Source of the DNA: Acinetobacter junii CIP 64.5
GTDB lineage: Bacteria > Pseudomonadota > Gammaproteobacteria > Pseudomonadales > Moraxellaceae
Direction of reading: 5' to 3'
Length of the DNA: 64,000 bases
Assembly (NCBI RefSeq): GCF_000368765.1
Contig: NZ_KB849655.1
Location: forward strand, 1,217,678 to 1,281,677
In this document: positions 1 through 6,912 of the stretch, one piece after another
Layout: every line of letters begins with the position of its first letter
Position numbering within the stretch: the first letter of the stretch is position 1
Translations under genes and position numbers: made by a program
The notes under the pieces: model-generated
The model's input: only the letters and a program-made list of their open reading frames with translations
Databases searched by the model: none
What the model was told of the DNA's origin: nothing

Positions 1-1
1 G

Positions 2-157
2 AAACTTAAAGAAATGCCTAAAATCAAAGTTCGCAATCCCGTCGCATTATCCCCTTTACTACAGAAAGGTGGAATACATGAAACTGAGAAGCCTCGTGCA
101 CAACATCGTCGGGATCGTCAACAAACCAAACAACAACTAAGTAAAGGTGTTTGGTAA
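2..157 (+). CDS. C-terminal part (or whole) of a small basic protein, unknown function
   Basis: An open frame runs from the window edge to a TAA at 155-157. An internal ATG at 14 would give a complete 47-residue protein beginning MPKIKVRNPVA, so this may be either a small intact gene or the tail of a longer one. The C-terminal half is very rich in Arg, Gln and Lys (KPRAQHRRDRQQTKQQL), suggesting a nucleic-acid-binding or disordered tail. I do not recognise a family. There is no clear Shine-Dalgarno sequence before the ATG. Confidence 0.4.
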   Translation, partial: KLKEMPKIKVRNPVALSPLLQKGGIHETEKPRAQHRRDRQQTKQQLSKGVW

Positions 158-235
158 TTTTTATCTTAAATCTTGAATATATAAGATTCAAAAGTGTGGA
201 GAATTAAAATGTTTATTTATCTTAAATTTGGCAAT

Positions 236-266
236 AAAAAAGCGACTCATAAGAGTCGCTTTTTTT
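236..266. terminator. Rho-independent terminator serving ompA
   Basis: A 7-bp perfect stem GCGACTC/GAGTCGC (242-248 and 253-259) has a 4-nt loop and is flanked by six A on the left and seven T on the right, so it can work in both directions. It lies just beyond the ompA stop codon on the minus strand. Confidence 0.85.
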
Positions 267-281
267 AGTTCAAAAACTCAA

Positions 282-1346
282 TTATTGAGCTTGTTGACCT
301 GGTTGAACTAAAACAGTACGGCTACCAGTGATCGCAGCGAATACGCGACGGTTCATAGCACGACCTTCTTTAGTTTTGTTGTCAGCAATCGGTTGATCCC
401 AAGCGAAACCTTGAGTAGACAAACGAGATGCATCAACGTTGTATTCGTTTACAAGAGCTGATTTAACAGAGTTAGCACGAGCTAAAGATAAACGTTCGTT
501 TAACTTACGTGGACCAGTGTTATCTGTGTGACCTTCAATACGAGCAGTCGCATTCGGGTATTCAGCTAACTTCTCTGCAACTTTAGCAATTTCAGATTTG
601 TATTGTGGTTTGATGTCTGACTTGTTTGTATCAAAGAATACGCGAAGTTCCATGTTAAGGTCTTCAGTCAATTCTTGTGGCTGCGGCTGTGGTTGAACTG
701 GTACTGGTTCAACTGGAGCAACTTCTACTACTGGGGCAGCTGGCTTCAAGTGACCGCCAAGAACTACGTTTAAACCAGCAAGAGCTGTGTAGTTCCAGAA
801 GTCTTCATCGATATTATAAGTACCACGAGCTTCTGTACGAAGAGATAAAGCATCATTTAAGCGCCAGAAAGCACCAAAACCAGCATTACCTAAAGTACCT
901 TCTTCTTTCAAACCACGACCAACACGACCCAATTGAGCTTCGTTAGCATCAGTGAAAGAATATTTATAATGACCAGCACCTAATAATACGTATGGCTTGA
1001 TTTTGCTATCGTAGTTTTTAGTGATTAGATCAGAAGTAACATAGAAGTTACCGTTGATTTGTTGTTGCTTGTATTCACCATTCGGTGCTGCACTAGTAAC
1101 GTCACCTTTAACTTGGTTGTATTCAGTTTCAAAACCCAACCAAGGTGTTAATTCAACACCAAGAGCTGCACCAACGAATAAATCGTCCTGTAACTCACCA
1201 GCATTTGTTAAGTTTTCAGTGCTGTTGTTGTGCTTAGAATCTTGGAATGTGTAACCAAGCATTAATGGAGTTACTGTTACACCCGCATTAGCAGCAGCTA
1301 AAGGAGCAGCAACAAGCATAGCAAGTGCAATACGACTCAATTTCAT
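282..1346 (-). CDS. ompA: Outer membrane protein OmpA (Omp38)
   Basis: 354 residues. A signal peptide is cut after ANA (residue 21), leaving mature GVTVTP as in Acinetobacter OmpA. An eight-stranded beta-barrel domain (about 22-200) is followed by a Pro/Val/Gln linker (about 203-225) and a periplasmic OmpA-like domain. In that domain D275 (in HTDN) and R290 (in SLAR) have the spacing of the diaminopimelate-binding Asp/Arg pair of Acinetobacter OmpA. It is a slow porin that tethers the outer membrane to peptidoglycan. The start is secure: GGAGG lies 6 nt before the ATG. It is a single-gene unit with its own terminator. Differences from remembered A. baumannii OmpA lie mainly in surface-loop segments (around 36-50, 82-92 and 130-147). 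Confidence 0.97.
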   Translation of the reverse strand: MKLSRIALAMLVAAPLAAANAGVTVTPLMLGYTFQDSKHNNSTENLTNAGELQDDLFVGAALGVELTPWLGFETEYNQVKGDVTSAAPNGEYKQQQINGNFYVTSDLITKNYDSKIKPYVLLGAGHYKYSFTDANEAQLGRVGRGLKEEGTLGNAGFGAFWRLNDALSLRTEARGTYNIDEDFWNYTALAGLNVVLGGHLKPAAPVVEVAPVEPVPVQPQPQPQELTEDLNMELRVFFDTNKSDIKPQYKSEIAKVAEKLAEYPNATARIEGHTDNTGPRKLNERLSLARANSVKSALVNEYNVDASRLSTQGFAWDQPIADNKTKEGRAMNRRVFAAITGSRTVLVQPGQQAQ

Positions 1347-1732
1347 GGATATCCTCCAGAGATAACAATTGTTTGTTGTTCAAGCTTAGCCTATGAGTTT
1401 TGGCCCCATAAACACAGAAGTGTTCACAGTATTATTTTTAAGCTATTCACTTCACTTTGAATCATACAAACACTTGATGAATTTTCCAAGTGCTTGATAA
1501 CTTTAACCTCGTAAATTATTGACAAAATTTCTTACAATTTCCGTTGTAGTTCAGTAAATTTTAATTCAATTTTAAAGTCTGAATAGCTTATTGTTCGCTC
1601 TCTTCAAGTTTAACAGCATTTGCTGCATGAAGTAATCTTTAGTTTCGCAATAGTAAACTTAAATTAATAAATACAGTAATTACTTAACACTTTGTTAATA
1701 AAAAAATTACAGAAACACCAACAGGTAATATT
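1347..1732. other. Intergenic region between divergent ompA and fimT-like gene
   Basis: About 390 bp of AT-rich DNA with no ORF worth reporting. It must contain the ompA promoter on the minus strand and the promoter of the pseudopilin gene on the plus strand. The ompA Shine-Dalgarno GGAGG (complement of 1353-1357) is clear. I could not pick a convincing -35/-10 pair by eye. The length suggests a long ompA leader. Confidence 0.6.
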
Positions 1733-2245
1733 ATGTTTAAATTTTCCGGCTTTACGCTGCCTGAAATCATCATAACGATTGCAATTTCCGCAATTTTAGT
1801 CAGCCTAGCACATCCTTACTTCATCGAAATATTAATTTCAATTGAAGTAAAACAAATTAAAAAGACTCTCACAATTTACATACAAAAAGCCAAATACGAT
1901 GCACAAACCTATCAGAAAAATGTGACTTTGTGCGCAACTCAAGACTTTAGTTCTTGTAGTAGCGATTGGAATCATGGATTTATTGGTTTTCTTGACGCTA
2001 ATCGTAATAAAAGACGCGATATCACAGAAACTATTCTGTATTCAAATCCAGTCCAACCTAAATATGGCTCATTGGCATGGCGTGGCACTCTGAATATTAA
2101 CTCACTCACCTTTCAGGGAGATACGGGGTTACCACGTGGTTCAAATGGCAGTTTCTATTATTGTTCTAGTCGATCAAACCACCATCTCCAAATCATCTTA
2201 AGTAATATGGGGCATGTTCGTACGCAAGAAATTTCCAGCTGCTAA
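1733..2245 (+). CDS. GspH/FimT-type minor pseudopilin
   Basis: 170 residues with a class III prepilin signal. The six-residue leader MFKFSG ends in Gly and is followed by FTLPE with Glu at +5 and a hydrophobic helix, the pattern cut by PilD. The rest looks like a GspH/FimT C-terminal domain with four Cys (two in the VTLCATQDFSSC region, one in FYYC, one at the C-terminus) that could form disulfides. FimT proteins help type IV pili take up DNA; some bind DNA through a C-terminal GRxR motif. Here the matching place reads MGHVRTQ. It stands alone, not in a pilin cluster. Naming it fimT is an inference. Confidence 0.75.
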   Translation: MFKFSGFTLPEIIITIAISAILVSLAHPYFIEILISIEVKQIKKTLTIYIQKAKYDAQTYQKNVTLCATQDFSSCSSDWNHGFIGFLDANRNKRRDITETILYSNPVQPKYGSLAWRGTLNINSLTFQGDTGLPRGSNGSFYYCSSRSNHHLQIILSNMGHVRTQEISSC

Positions 2246-2357
2246 AAAACTCTTCAGTCTAGCGAATACGATGTAAAACACTTTATTGACAGAGTTTTTT
2301 TAATATACTGCATAGGTTTTGAACATTCTCAGCAAATTATAAGTCTGGAGACATACA

Positions 2358-3533
2358 ATGACTGACATCGTAATTGTAAATGGCGCTCGCACAGCTATGG
2401 GCGGCTTCCAAGGTGCTTTATCGAGTGCCACAGCACCTGAATTAGGTGCTATCACGATCAAAGAAGCGATCGCACGTTCAGGCTTACAACCAACTGATGT
2501 TGAAGAAGTTATCATGGGTTGTGTTCTTCCAGCGGGACTAAAACAAGGACCTGCACGCCAAGCAATGCGTAAAGCAGGCTTACCTGACTCTACAGGCGCT
2601 GTAACAATTAATAAATTGTGTGGCTCTGGTATGAAAGCAGTGATGCAAGCAGCAGATATGATCAAAGCTGGTAGTGCTGAGATCGTTGTTGCTGGCGGTA
2701 TGGAGTCAATGACCAATGCTCCTTACGTATTACCAAAAGCTCGAGCAGGTTACCGCATGGGTCATGGTGAAATTAAAGATCATATGTTCTTTGATGGTCT
2801 AGAAGATGCAGAAACAGGTCGTTTAATGGGTTCATTTGCACAAGATATGGCAAATACTCGTGGCTATACCCGTCAGCAAATGGATGACTTTGCAATTCGC
2901 TCTTTACAACGTGCACAAAAAGCAATTACTGAAGGTTATTTCAAAGATGAAATCGTTCCAGTAACTGTTTCTAGCCGTAAAGGTGATGTTGTTGTTGATC
3001 AAGACGAACAACCATTGAATGCAAAAATTGATAAAATTCCAAGTTTAAAACCTGCATTTGCAAAAGACGGTACAATTACCGCTGCAAATGCAAGCTCTAT
3101 CTCTGATGGTGCTTCTGCACTTGTACTTACTTCAGCAGATGTTGCTTCTGCACGTGGTTTACAACCTTTAGCAAAAATCATCGCTACGGCTTCTAACTCT
3201 CAACACCCTTCTGAATTCACAATTGCTCCTGTTGGTGCGATTGAGAAAGTATTGAAGAAAGCAGGTTGGGATGCACAAGAAGTTGATCTTTGGGAAATCA
3301 ATGAAGCTTTTGCTATGGTGACAATGTGCCCAATCGATGACTTTAAACTAGATGCTGAAAAAGTGAATATCAATGGTGGTGCTTGTGCTTTAGGCCACCC
3401 TGTTGGTTCTACGGGATCACGTATCATTCTTACATTAATCCACGCTCTCAAGCGTACTGACGGTAAGAAAGGCGTTGCAGCATTATGTATCGGTGGTGGT
3501 GAAGCAACTGCTGTTGCGATTGAACTGATCTAA
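2358..3533 (+). CDS. atoB: Acetyl-CoA acetyltransferase (thiolase II)
   Basis: 391 residues, the normal length for a biosynthetic or degradative acetoacetyl-CoA thiolase. It joins two acetyl-CoA to acetoacetyl-CoA or runs the reverse cleavage. The nucleophile Cys sits in NKLCGSGMKAV (about 89). NEAFAM, GGACALGHPVGSTG (catalytic His) and ALCIGGGEA (second catalytic Cys) are all present. The Shine-Dalgarno CTGGAGA lies before the ATG. A TTGACA at 2286-2291 upstream lacks a properly spaced -10. The gene is monocistronic, bounded downstream by two hairpins. The symbol could equally be phaA; no phaB or phaC is in the window. Confidence 0.9.
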   Translation: MTDIVIVNGARTAMGGFQGALSSATAPELGAITIKEAIARSGLQPTDVEEVIMGCVLPAGLKQGPARQAMRKAGLPDSTGAVTINKLCGSGMKAVMQAADMIKAGSAEIVVAGGMESMTNAPYVLPKARAGYRMGHGEIKDHMFFDGLEDAETGRLMGSFAQDMANTRGYTRQQMDDFAIRSLQRAQKAITEGYFKDEIVPVTVSSRKGDVVVDQDEQPLNAKIDKIPSLKPAFAKDGTITAANASSISDGASALVLTSADVASARGLQPLAKIIATASNSQHPSEFTIAPVGAIEKVLKKAGWDAQEVDLWEINEAFAMVTMCPIDDFKLDAEKVNINGGACALGHPVGSTGSRIILTLIHALKRTDGKKGVAALCIGGGEATAVAIELI

Positions 3534-3545
3534 AAATAACGTGTG

Positions 3546-3573
3546 AACCTTACTATTAAATAATAGTAAGGTT
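3546..3573. repeat. Perfect inverted repeat after the thiolase gene
   Basis: AACCTTACTATTA (3546-3558) and its exact complement (3561-3573) are separated by 2 nt. It sits directly upstream of a canonical terminator and probably forms a first 3'-end hairpin. Confidence 0.6.
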
Positions 3574-3577
3574 GCAA

Positions 3578-3610
3578 CAGAAATCCTGCTATATGCAGGA
3601 TTTCTGTTTT
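3578..3610 (+). terminator. Rho-independent terminator of the thiolase gene
   Basis: A perfect 12-bp stem CAGAAATCCTGC/GCAGGATTTCTG (3578-3589, 3595-3606) with a TATAT loop is followed by TTTT. Confidence 0.85.
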
Positions 3611-3692
3611 CTATAATTACAAAAAATAATTCACCCAGCGTTCAAATATCGGTACGTTATGCAGTGTATAAAAAAACAACAAGGAGCAAAAA

Positions 3693-4136
3693 ATGCAACT
3701 AAATCACTATTTGAACTTTAAAGGACAAACAGAACAGGCTTTTATTTTTTATCAATCAGTTTTTGGCGGTGAATTTGCAATCATTAGCCGTTATGGAGAT
3801 ATGCCACCGACAGAAGGTGTAACTTTATCTGAGGCCGATAAAAGCTTAATTCTACATGTATCTTTACCAATCAATGAATATACAGTTTTAATGGGATCAG
3901 ATGTAAACGATCAATTCTGTGCCCCAAACGCGGGTTTCATTCAAGGAAACAATCATTATATTTCTATTAATATTGAACATGATGAAACTGAGGCACGCCG
4001 TTTATTCAATCAGCTTTCCGTTCATGGTCATATTGAAATGCAACTTGAGAAAACTTTCTGGGGTGCACTTTACGGTGCTTTTACTGATCAGTTCGGCATT
4101 AAATGGATGGTGAATTGTCAGTTAGAAGATATATAA
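3693..4136 (+). CDS. PhnB-like VOC (glyoxalase fold) protein
   Basis: 147 residues. The N-terminus MQLNHYLNFKGQTEQAFIFY and the GDMPP segment are typical of the PhnB/DUF1338-like branch of the vicinal oxygen chelate superfamily, annotated variously as PhnB or 3-demethylubiquinone methyltransferase-like. Those names do not prove an enzymatic role. The paired beta-alpha-beta-beta-beta layout is visible, ending in FTDQFGIKWMVN. AGGAG lies 6 nt before the ATG. No phosphonate genes are nearby, so the substrate is unknown. It converges with the SMR gene and shares a terminator with it. Confidence 0.8.
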   Translation: MQLNHYLNFKGQTEQAFIFYQSVFGGEFAIISRYGDMPPTEGVTLSEADKSLILHVSLPINEYTVLMGSDVNDQFCAPNAGFIQGNNHYISINIEHDETEARRLFNQLSVHGHIEMQLEKTFWGALYGAFTDQFGIKWMVNCQLEDI

Positions 4137-4146
4137 GAAAAATCTT

Positions 4147-4183
4147 AAGTACTATCAAAAGAAACTTTTTTGATAGTACTTTT
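4147..4183. terminator. Bidirectional terminator between VOC and SMR genes
   Basis: A perfect 14-bp stem AAGTACTATCAAAA/TTTTGATAGTACTT (4147-4160, 4168-4181) carries a 7-nt loop between two convergent genes. The right arm reaches the stop codon of the SMR gene. Confidence 0.8.
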
Positions 4184-4535
4184 AAACATCAATATTTGAG
4201 TATTGTGCAATTATCATCAAACCGATGGTAATAAAACCGATTCCAATCCAACCCGCTAAATCAATATTCTGCCCCAAAAAAACTTTTGCTAGTGCTGCTG
4301 TCGCAATTACACCAATACCAGACCAAAGCACATATAAAATTCCGGCTTGCATATATTTCAAAGCAATCGCAGCACAAGTAAACGAAATAAGATACAGTAC
4401 CAAAGCAATAGCTTGATCCAGCTTATTGACCAATCCATTTGCTTTGGCTGAATAAAAAGTTGAAAGTACATCAGTTGCTATAGCGATTAATAGCCAAATT
4501 ACACCTGGATTGATTTTTGATAAGAGAGTTAGCAT
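4182..4535 (-). CDS. Small multidrug resistance (SMR) family transporter, Glu-to-Asp variant
   Basis: 117 residues with four predicted membrane helices and the SMR loop YVLWSGIGVI. SMR proteins work as dimers that exchange protons for cationic drugs, polyamines or guanidinium, using a Glu in the first helix (E14 in EmrE). Here the matching segment reads IATDVLSTFYSAKANG, with Asp22 at that place. Asp can support transport in EmrE mutants but with changed proton affinity, so substrate and coupling may differ. The N-terminus is about eight residues longer than EmrE. No partner SMR gene is adjacent, so a homodimer is likely. No clear Shine-Dalgarno is visible. It is not AbeS, whose sequence is different. 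Confidence 0.8.
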   Translation of the reverse strand: MLTLLSKINPGVIWLLIAIATDVLSTFYSAKANGLVNKLDQAIALVLYLISFTCAAIALKYMQAGILYVLWSGIGVIATAALAKVFLGQNIDLAGWIGIGFITIGLMIIAQYSNIDV

Positions 4536-4575
4536 TGTTATTTTTCAGCTCTTGATTAATCCAATTTTACAAAAC

Positions 4576-4601
4576 AAAAAAGCTGAACCTTAGTTCAGCT
4601 T
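4576..4601 (-). terminator. Terminator of the cysI-DUF934 operon
   Basis: On the minus strand a 9-bp stem AAGCTGAAC/GTTCAGCTT with a 4-nt loop is followed by a run of T (complement of 4576-4581). It lies directly after the DUF934 gene. Confidence 0.8.
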
Positions 4602-4617
4602 ATTGATTATGGGTGGC

Positions 4618-5103
4618 TTATGCACCAGTTTGATAGCTTGCTTGAGGTACAGCTGTTGAAGCTTGATAAGGATTTGTAAAGTCCAGCAGACCAGCTGCTG
4701 CTTCCTGAATATCTTTACCTTCTTTTACTACAAAGGTATCAAAGCCAGAGCGTTTTAAATAATTTAAAACATCTTTAAAGATATCGCCCACTGCACGTAA
4801 CTCACCTTGATATCCTTGACGGCGCAATAATGCTGCGAATGAATATCCACGACCATCATTAAAACCAGCAAACTCAATGAATATTGCATCTAATTCGCTT
4901 AAAGGGAACTGATGTGTTTCAGGTGAATCATTTACAGTGATATACAACGCTTTTTTACCTTGTATATTTGGCAATTCATTCAATTGGGCTGTTGTTAAAA
5001 CAACATCACCTTGGGGAATTGCTCCATCTTCTGCAATAACTTGATAAGTATTGTCTGCAATCGTGCCATCTTTAGAAAGCACTTGTAGCGATGTATTAAG
5101 CAT
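4618..5103 (-). CDS. DUF934 protein, sulfite-reductase partner
   Basis: 161 residues from the ATG at 5103. A GTG six bases upstream is possible, but AAGGAG lies only 1 nt from it and 7 nt from the ATG, so the ATG is chosen. The family is DUF934, found next to siroheme sulfite reductases in many Proteobacteria. It is presumed to help deliver electrons or assemble the reductase, but its role is not settled. The gene overlaps the end of cysI by 8 bp, so the two are surely co-translated. I see FAGFNDGRGYSFAALLRRQGY and GDIFKDVLNYLKRSGFD, the conserved core. A terminator follows. Confidence 0.85.
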   Translation of the reverse strand: MLNTSLQVLSKDGTIADNTYQVIAEDGAIPQGDVVLTTAQLNELPNIQGKKALYITVNDSPETHQFPLSELDAIFIEFAGFNDGRGYSFAALLRRQGYQGELRAVGDIFKDVLNYLKRSGFDTFVVKEGKDIQEAAAGLLDFTNPYQASTAVPQASYQTGA

Positions 5104-6739
5104 AAGCACGCTCCTTAAATGGCTGAATCCCTACACGACGGTATGTATCGATAAAACGCTCACCTTCAGTACGCAAATCTAGGTAAGTATTCAAAATTTC
5201 CTCGATCACGTCGGGTACAGCATCTGCAGCAAAAGATGGTCCTAAAATATCACCAATAGATGCATCATGATTCGCATTACCACCTAAAGTGATTTGATAG
5301 AACTCAGCACCTTTTTTATCTACACCAAGAATACCAATATTGCCTACATGGTGATGACCACAAGCATTCATACATCCTGAGATATTTAGGTCTAGTTCAC
5401 CTAAATTATAAATGGTATCAAGATCTTCAAAACGACGTGTGATCGCTTCTGAAATAGGAATTGATTTTGCGTTAGCTAATGAACAGAAATCACCACCTGG
5501 ACAGCAAATAATATCGGTAATAAAACCAATATGTGCACGAGCCATGTTGTGCTGTTCAAGCGTTTGCCACAATTCAAATAAATTTTTCTGTGGTACGTCT
5601 ACCAATGAAATATTTTGTTCATGTGTAGTACGGAACTCGCCAAACGTATACTTATCTGCTAAATCAGCGATTAAGTTCATTTCTTCTGATGTTACGTCAC
5701 CAGGAGCAATACCAGCACGCTTCAAAGAAATCGTAACGATACGATAACCTTTAACTTTATGAGCATTAGTATTGACGTTGTACCATTGTTTGAACTTTGG
5801 ATTTTCAGCGAATAATGCTGTGAAATCCTCATCTTCTAGGTCTTGATAATCGAATGGTGTAAATTCTTCATCCAATTTTTTTAAGATTTCTGGTTGAATT
5901 CTTAGAGCTTCACGTGTGTGCTCAAATTCAGCCTCAACTTTTTGAGCAAAGACTTCTGGCGTAAGTGCTTTAACTAAAATTTTGATACGTGCTTTATATT
6001 TGTTATCACGACGACCATGTAAGTTATATACACGTAAAGTCGCTTCAAGATAAGCAATCAAATCTTCACGTGGTAAGAACTCACGAATGACGCTACCAAT
6101 AATTGGTGTACGACCTAAGCCACCGCCCGCCATGATTTTATAACCAATCTCACCAGCATCATTGCGTACGATATAAACACCGATATCGTGGAACGCCGTT
6201 GCAGCACGGTCTGTTTCTTCCAGAGCAGAAACTGCAATCTTGAACTTACGTGGCAAGAACGCAAATTCAGGATGAAAAGTACTCCACTGACGAATCAATT
6301 CACAGGTCGGACGTGGGTCTGCAATCTCACCAGCAACCACACCTGCAAACTGATCAGTGGTGGTATTACGAATACAGTTACCTGAGGTTTGTATTGCATG
6401 CATTTGTACTGTTGCCAGCTCAGCAAGAATATCAGGTACATTTTCTAAAGCAGGCCAGTTCAACTGAATATTTTGACGAGTTGAAACGTGGGCATAACCA
6501 CGATCATATTCAGTCGCAATTTCAGCAATTTTTCTGAGTTGTTTAGTATTCATCAAGCCATACGGCACGGCGATACGGAGCATCGGCGCATAACGTTGCA
6601 CGTATAAACCATTTTGCAAACGTAATGGACGATATTCGTCTTCGGTCAATTTTCCTGCTAAATAGCGTTCTGTTTGATCGCGAAACTGAGCAACGCGTTG
6701 GTTAATCAGTTGTTGATCGAAATCCGTATATAAATACAT
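5096..6739 (-). CDS. cysI: Nitrite/sulfite reductase hemoprotein subunit
   Basis: 547 residues. It reduces sulfite to sulfide for cysteine synthesis in the cytoplasm. The siroheme/4Fe-4S ligands are visible as CCPGGDFC (C-x5-C) and SGCMNACGHHH (C-x3-C) in the C-terminal half. Earlier come the two ferredoxin-like half-domains (YGLMNTKQLRKIAEIA and TFGEFRTTHEQNISL) and the substrate-site Arg-rich stretch near STRQNIQLNW. The coupling to DUF934 rather than cysJ argues for a ferredoxin-like donor and for sulfite over nitrite, although annotation pipelines call the family nitrite/sulfite reductase. A very short leader and weak Shine-Dalgarno precede the start. A long inverted repeat upstream may be the regulator site. 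Confidence 0.92.
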   Translation of the reverse strand: MYLYTDFDQQLINQRVAQFRDQTERYLAGKLTEDEYRPLRLQNGLYVQRYAPMLRIAVPYGLMNTKQLRKIAEIATEYDRGYAHVSTRQNIQLNWPALENVPDILAELATVQMHAIQTSGNCIRNTTTDQFAGVVAGEIADPRPTCELIRQWSTFHPEFAFLPRKFKIAVSALEETDRAATAFHDIGVYIVRNDAGEIGYKIMAGGGLGRTPIIGSVIREFLPREDLIAYLEATLRVYNLHGRRDNKYKARIKILVKALTPEVFAQKVEAEFEHTREALRIQPEILKKLDEEFTPFDYQDLEDEDFTALFAENPKFKQWYNVNTNAHKVKGYRIVTISLKRAGIAPGDVTSEEMNLIADLADKYTFGEFRTTHEQNISLVDVPQKNLFELWQTLEQHNMARAHIGFITDIICCPGGDFCSLANAKSIPISEAITRRFEDLDTIYNLGELDLNISGCMNACGHHHVGNIGILGVDKKGAEFYQITLGGNANHDASIGDILGPSFAADAVPDVIEEILNTYLDLRTEGERFIDTYRRVGIQPFKERAYA

Positions 6740-6758
6740 GGCGTATGGCTAGTCATTC

Positions 6759-6764
6759 ATTATA
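6759..6764 (-). promoter_or_regulatory. Candidate -10 box of cysI
   Basis: The minus strand reads TATAAT here, 19 nt upstream of the cysI ATG. No good -35 hexamer lies 16-18 bp further up, which would fit an activator-dependent promoter. Confidence 0.4.
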
Positions 6765-6793
6765 AAGGCGTTTAGCATAACGAGCTTTGTTTC

Positions 6794-6839
6794 ATCAATA
6801 AAATGCTTTTTTTGCATATTTAATAACGGTTTTATTGAT
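6794..6839. promoter_or_regulatory. Long-spaced inverted repeat upstream of cysI
   Basis: ATCAATAAAA (6794-6803) and its exact complement TTTTATTGAT (6830-6839) flank a 26-nt AT-rich spacer. The site lies 55-100 bp before the cysI start and 30-75 bp upstream of the candidate -10. Position and symmetry fit a LysR-type activator such as CysB, which is inference only. Confidence 0.4.
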
Positions 6840-6861
6840 AAGCCTATCTAATGACTACAAA

Positions 6862-6891
6862 AAGGAAAAGCCCAGACGAATCTGAGCTTTT
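6862..6891 (-). terminator. Terminator of gcd
   Basis: On the minus strand AAAAGCTCAGA and TCTGGGCTTTT pair (one G-U) around a TTCG tetraloop, followed by a T-rich tract. It is placed 21 bp after the gcd stop codon. Confidence 0.8.
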
Positions 6892-6912
6892 ACATTCAAT
6901 TTCCAAATGAAA

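Noticed and set aside
209..268. A 19-codon ATG frame with GGAG upstream after the first small ORF
   Set aside because: It runs through the ompA terminator hairpin and its A and T tracts; no coding character.
2286..2309. Perfect TTGACA followed by TATACT upstream of the thiolase gene
   Set aside because: The spacing is only 12 bp, too short for a sigma-70 promoter; no other -10 at 16-18 bp is convincing.
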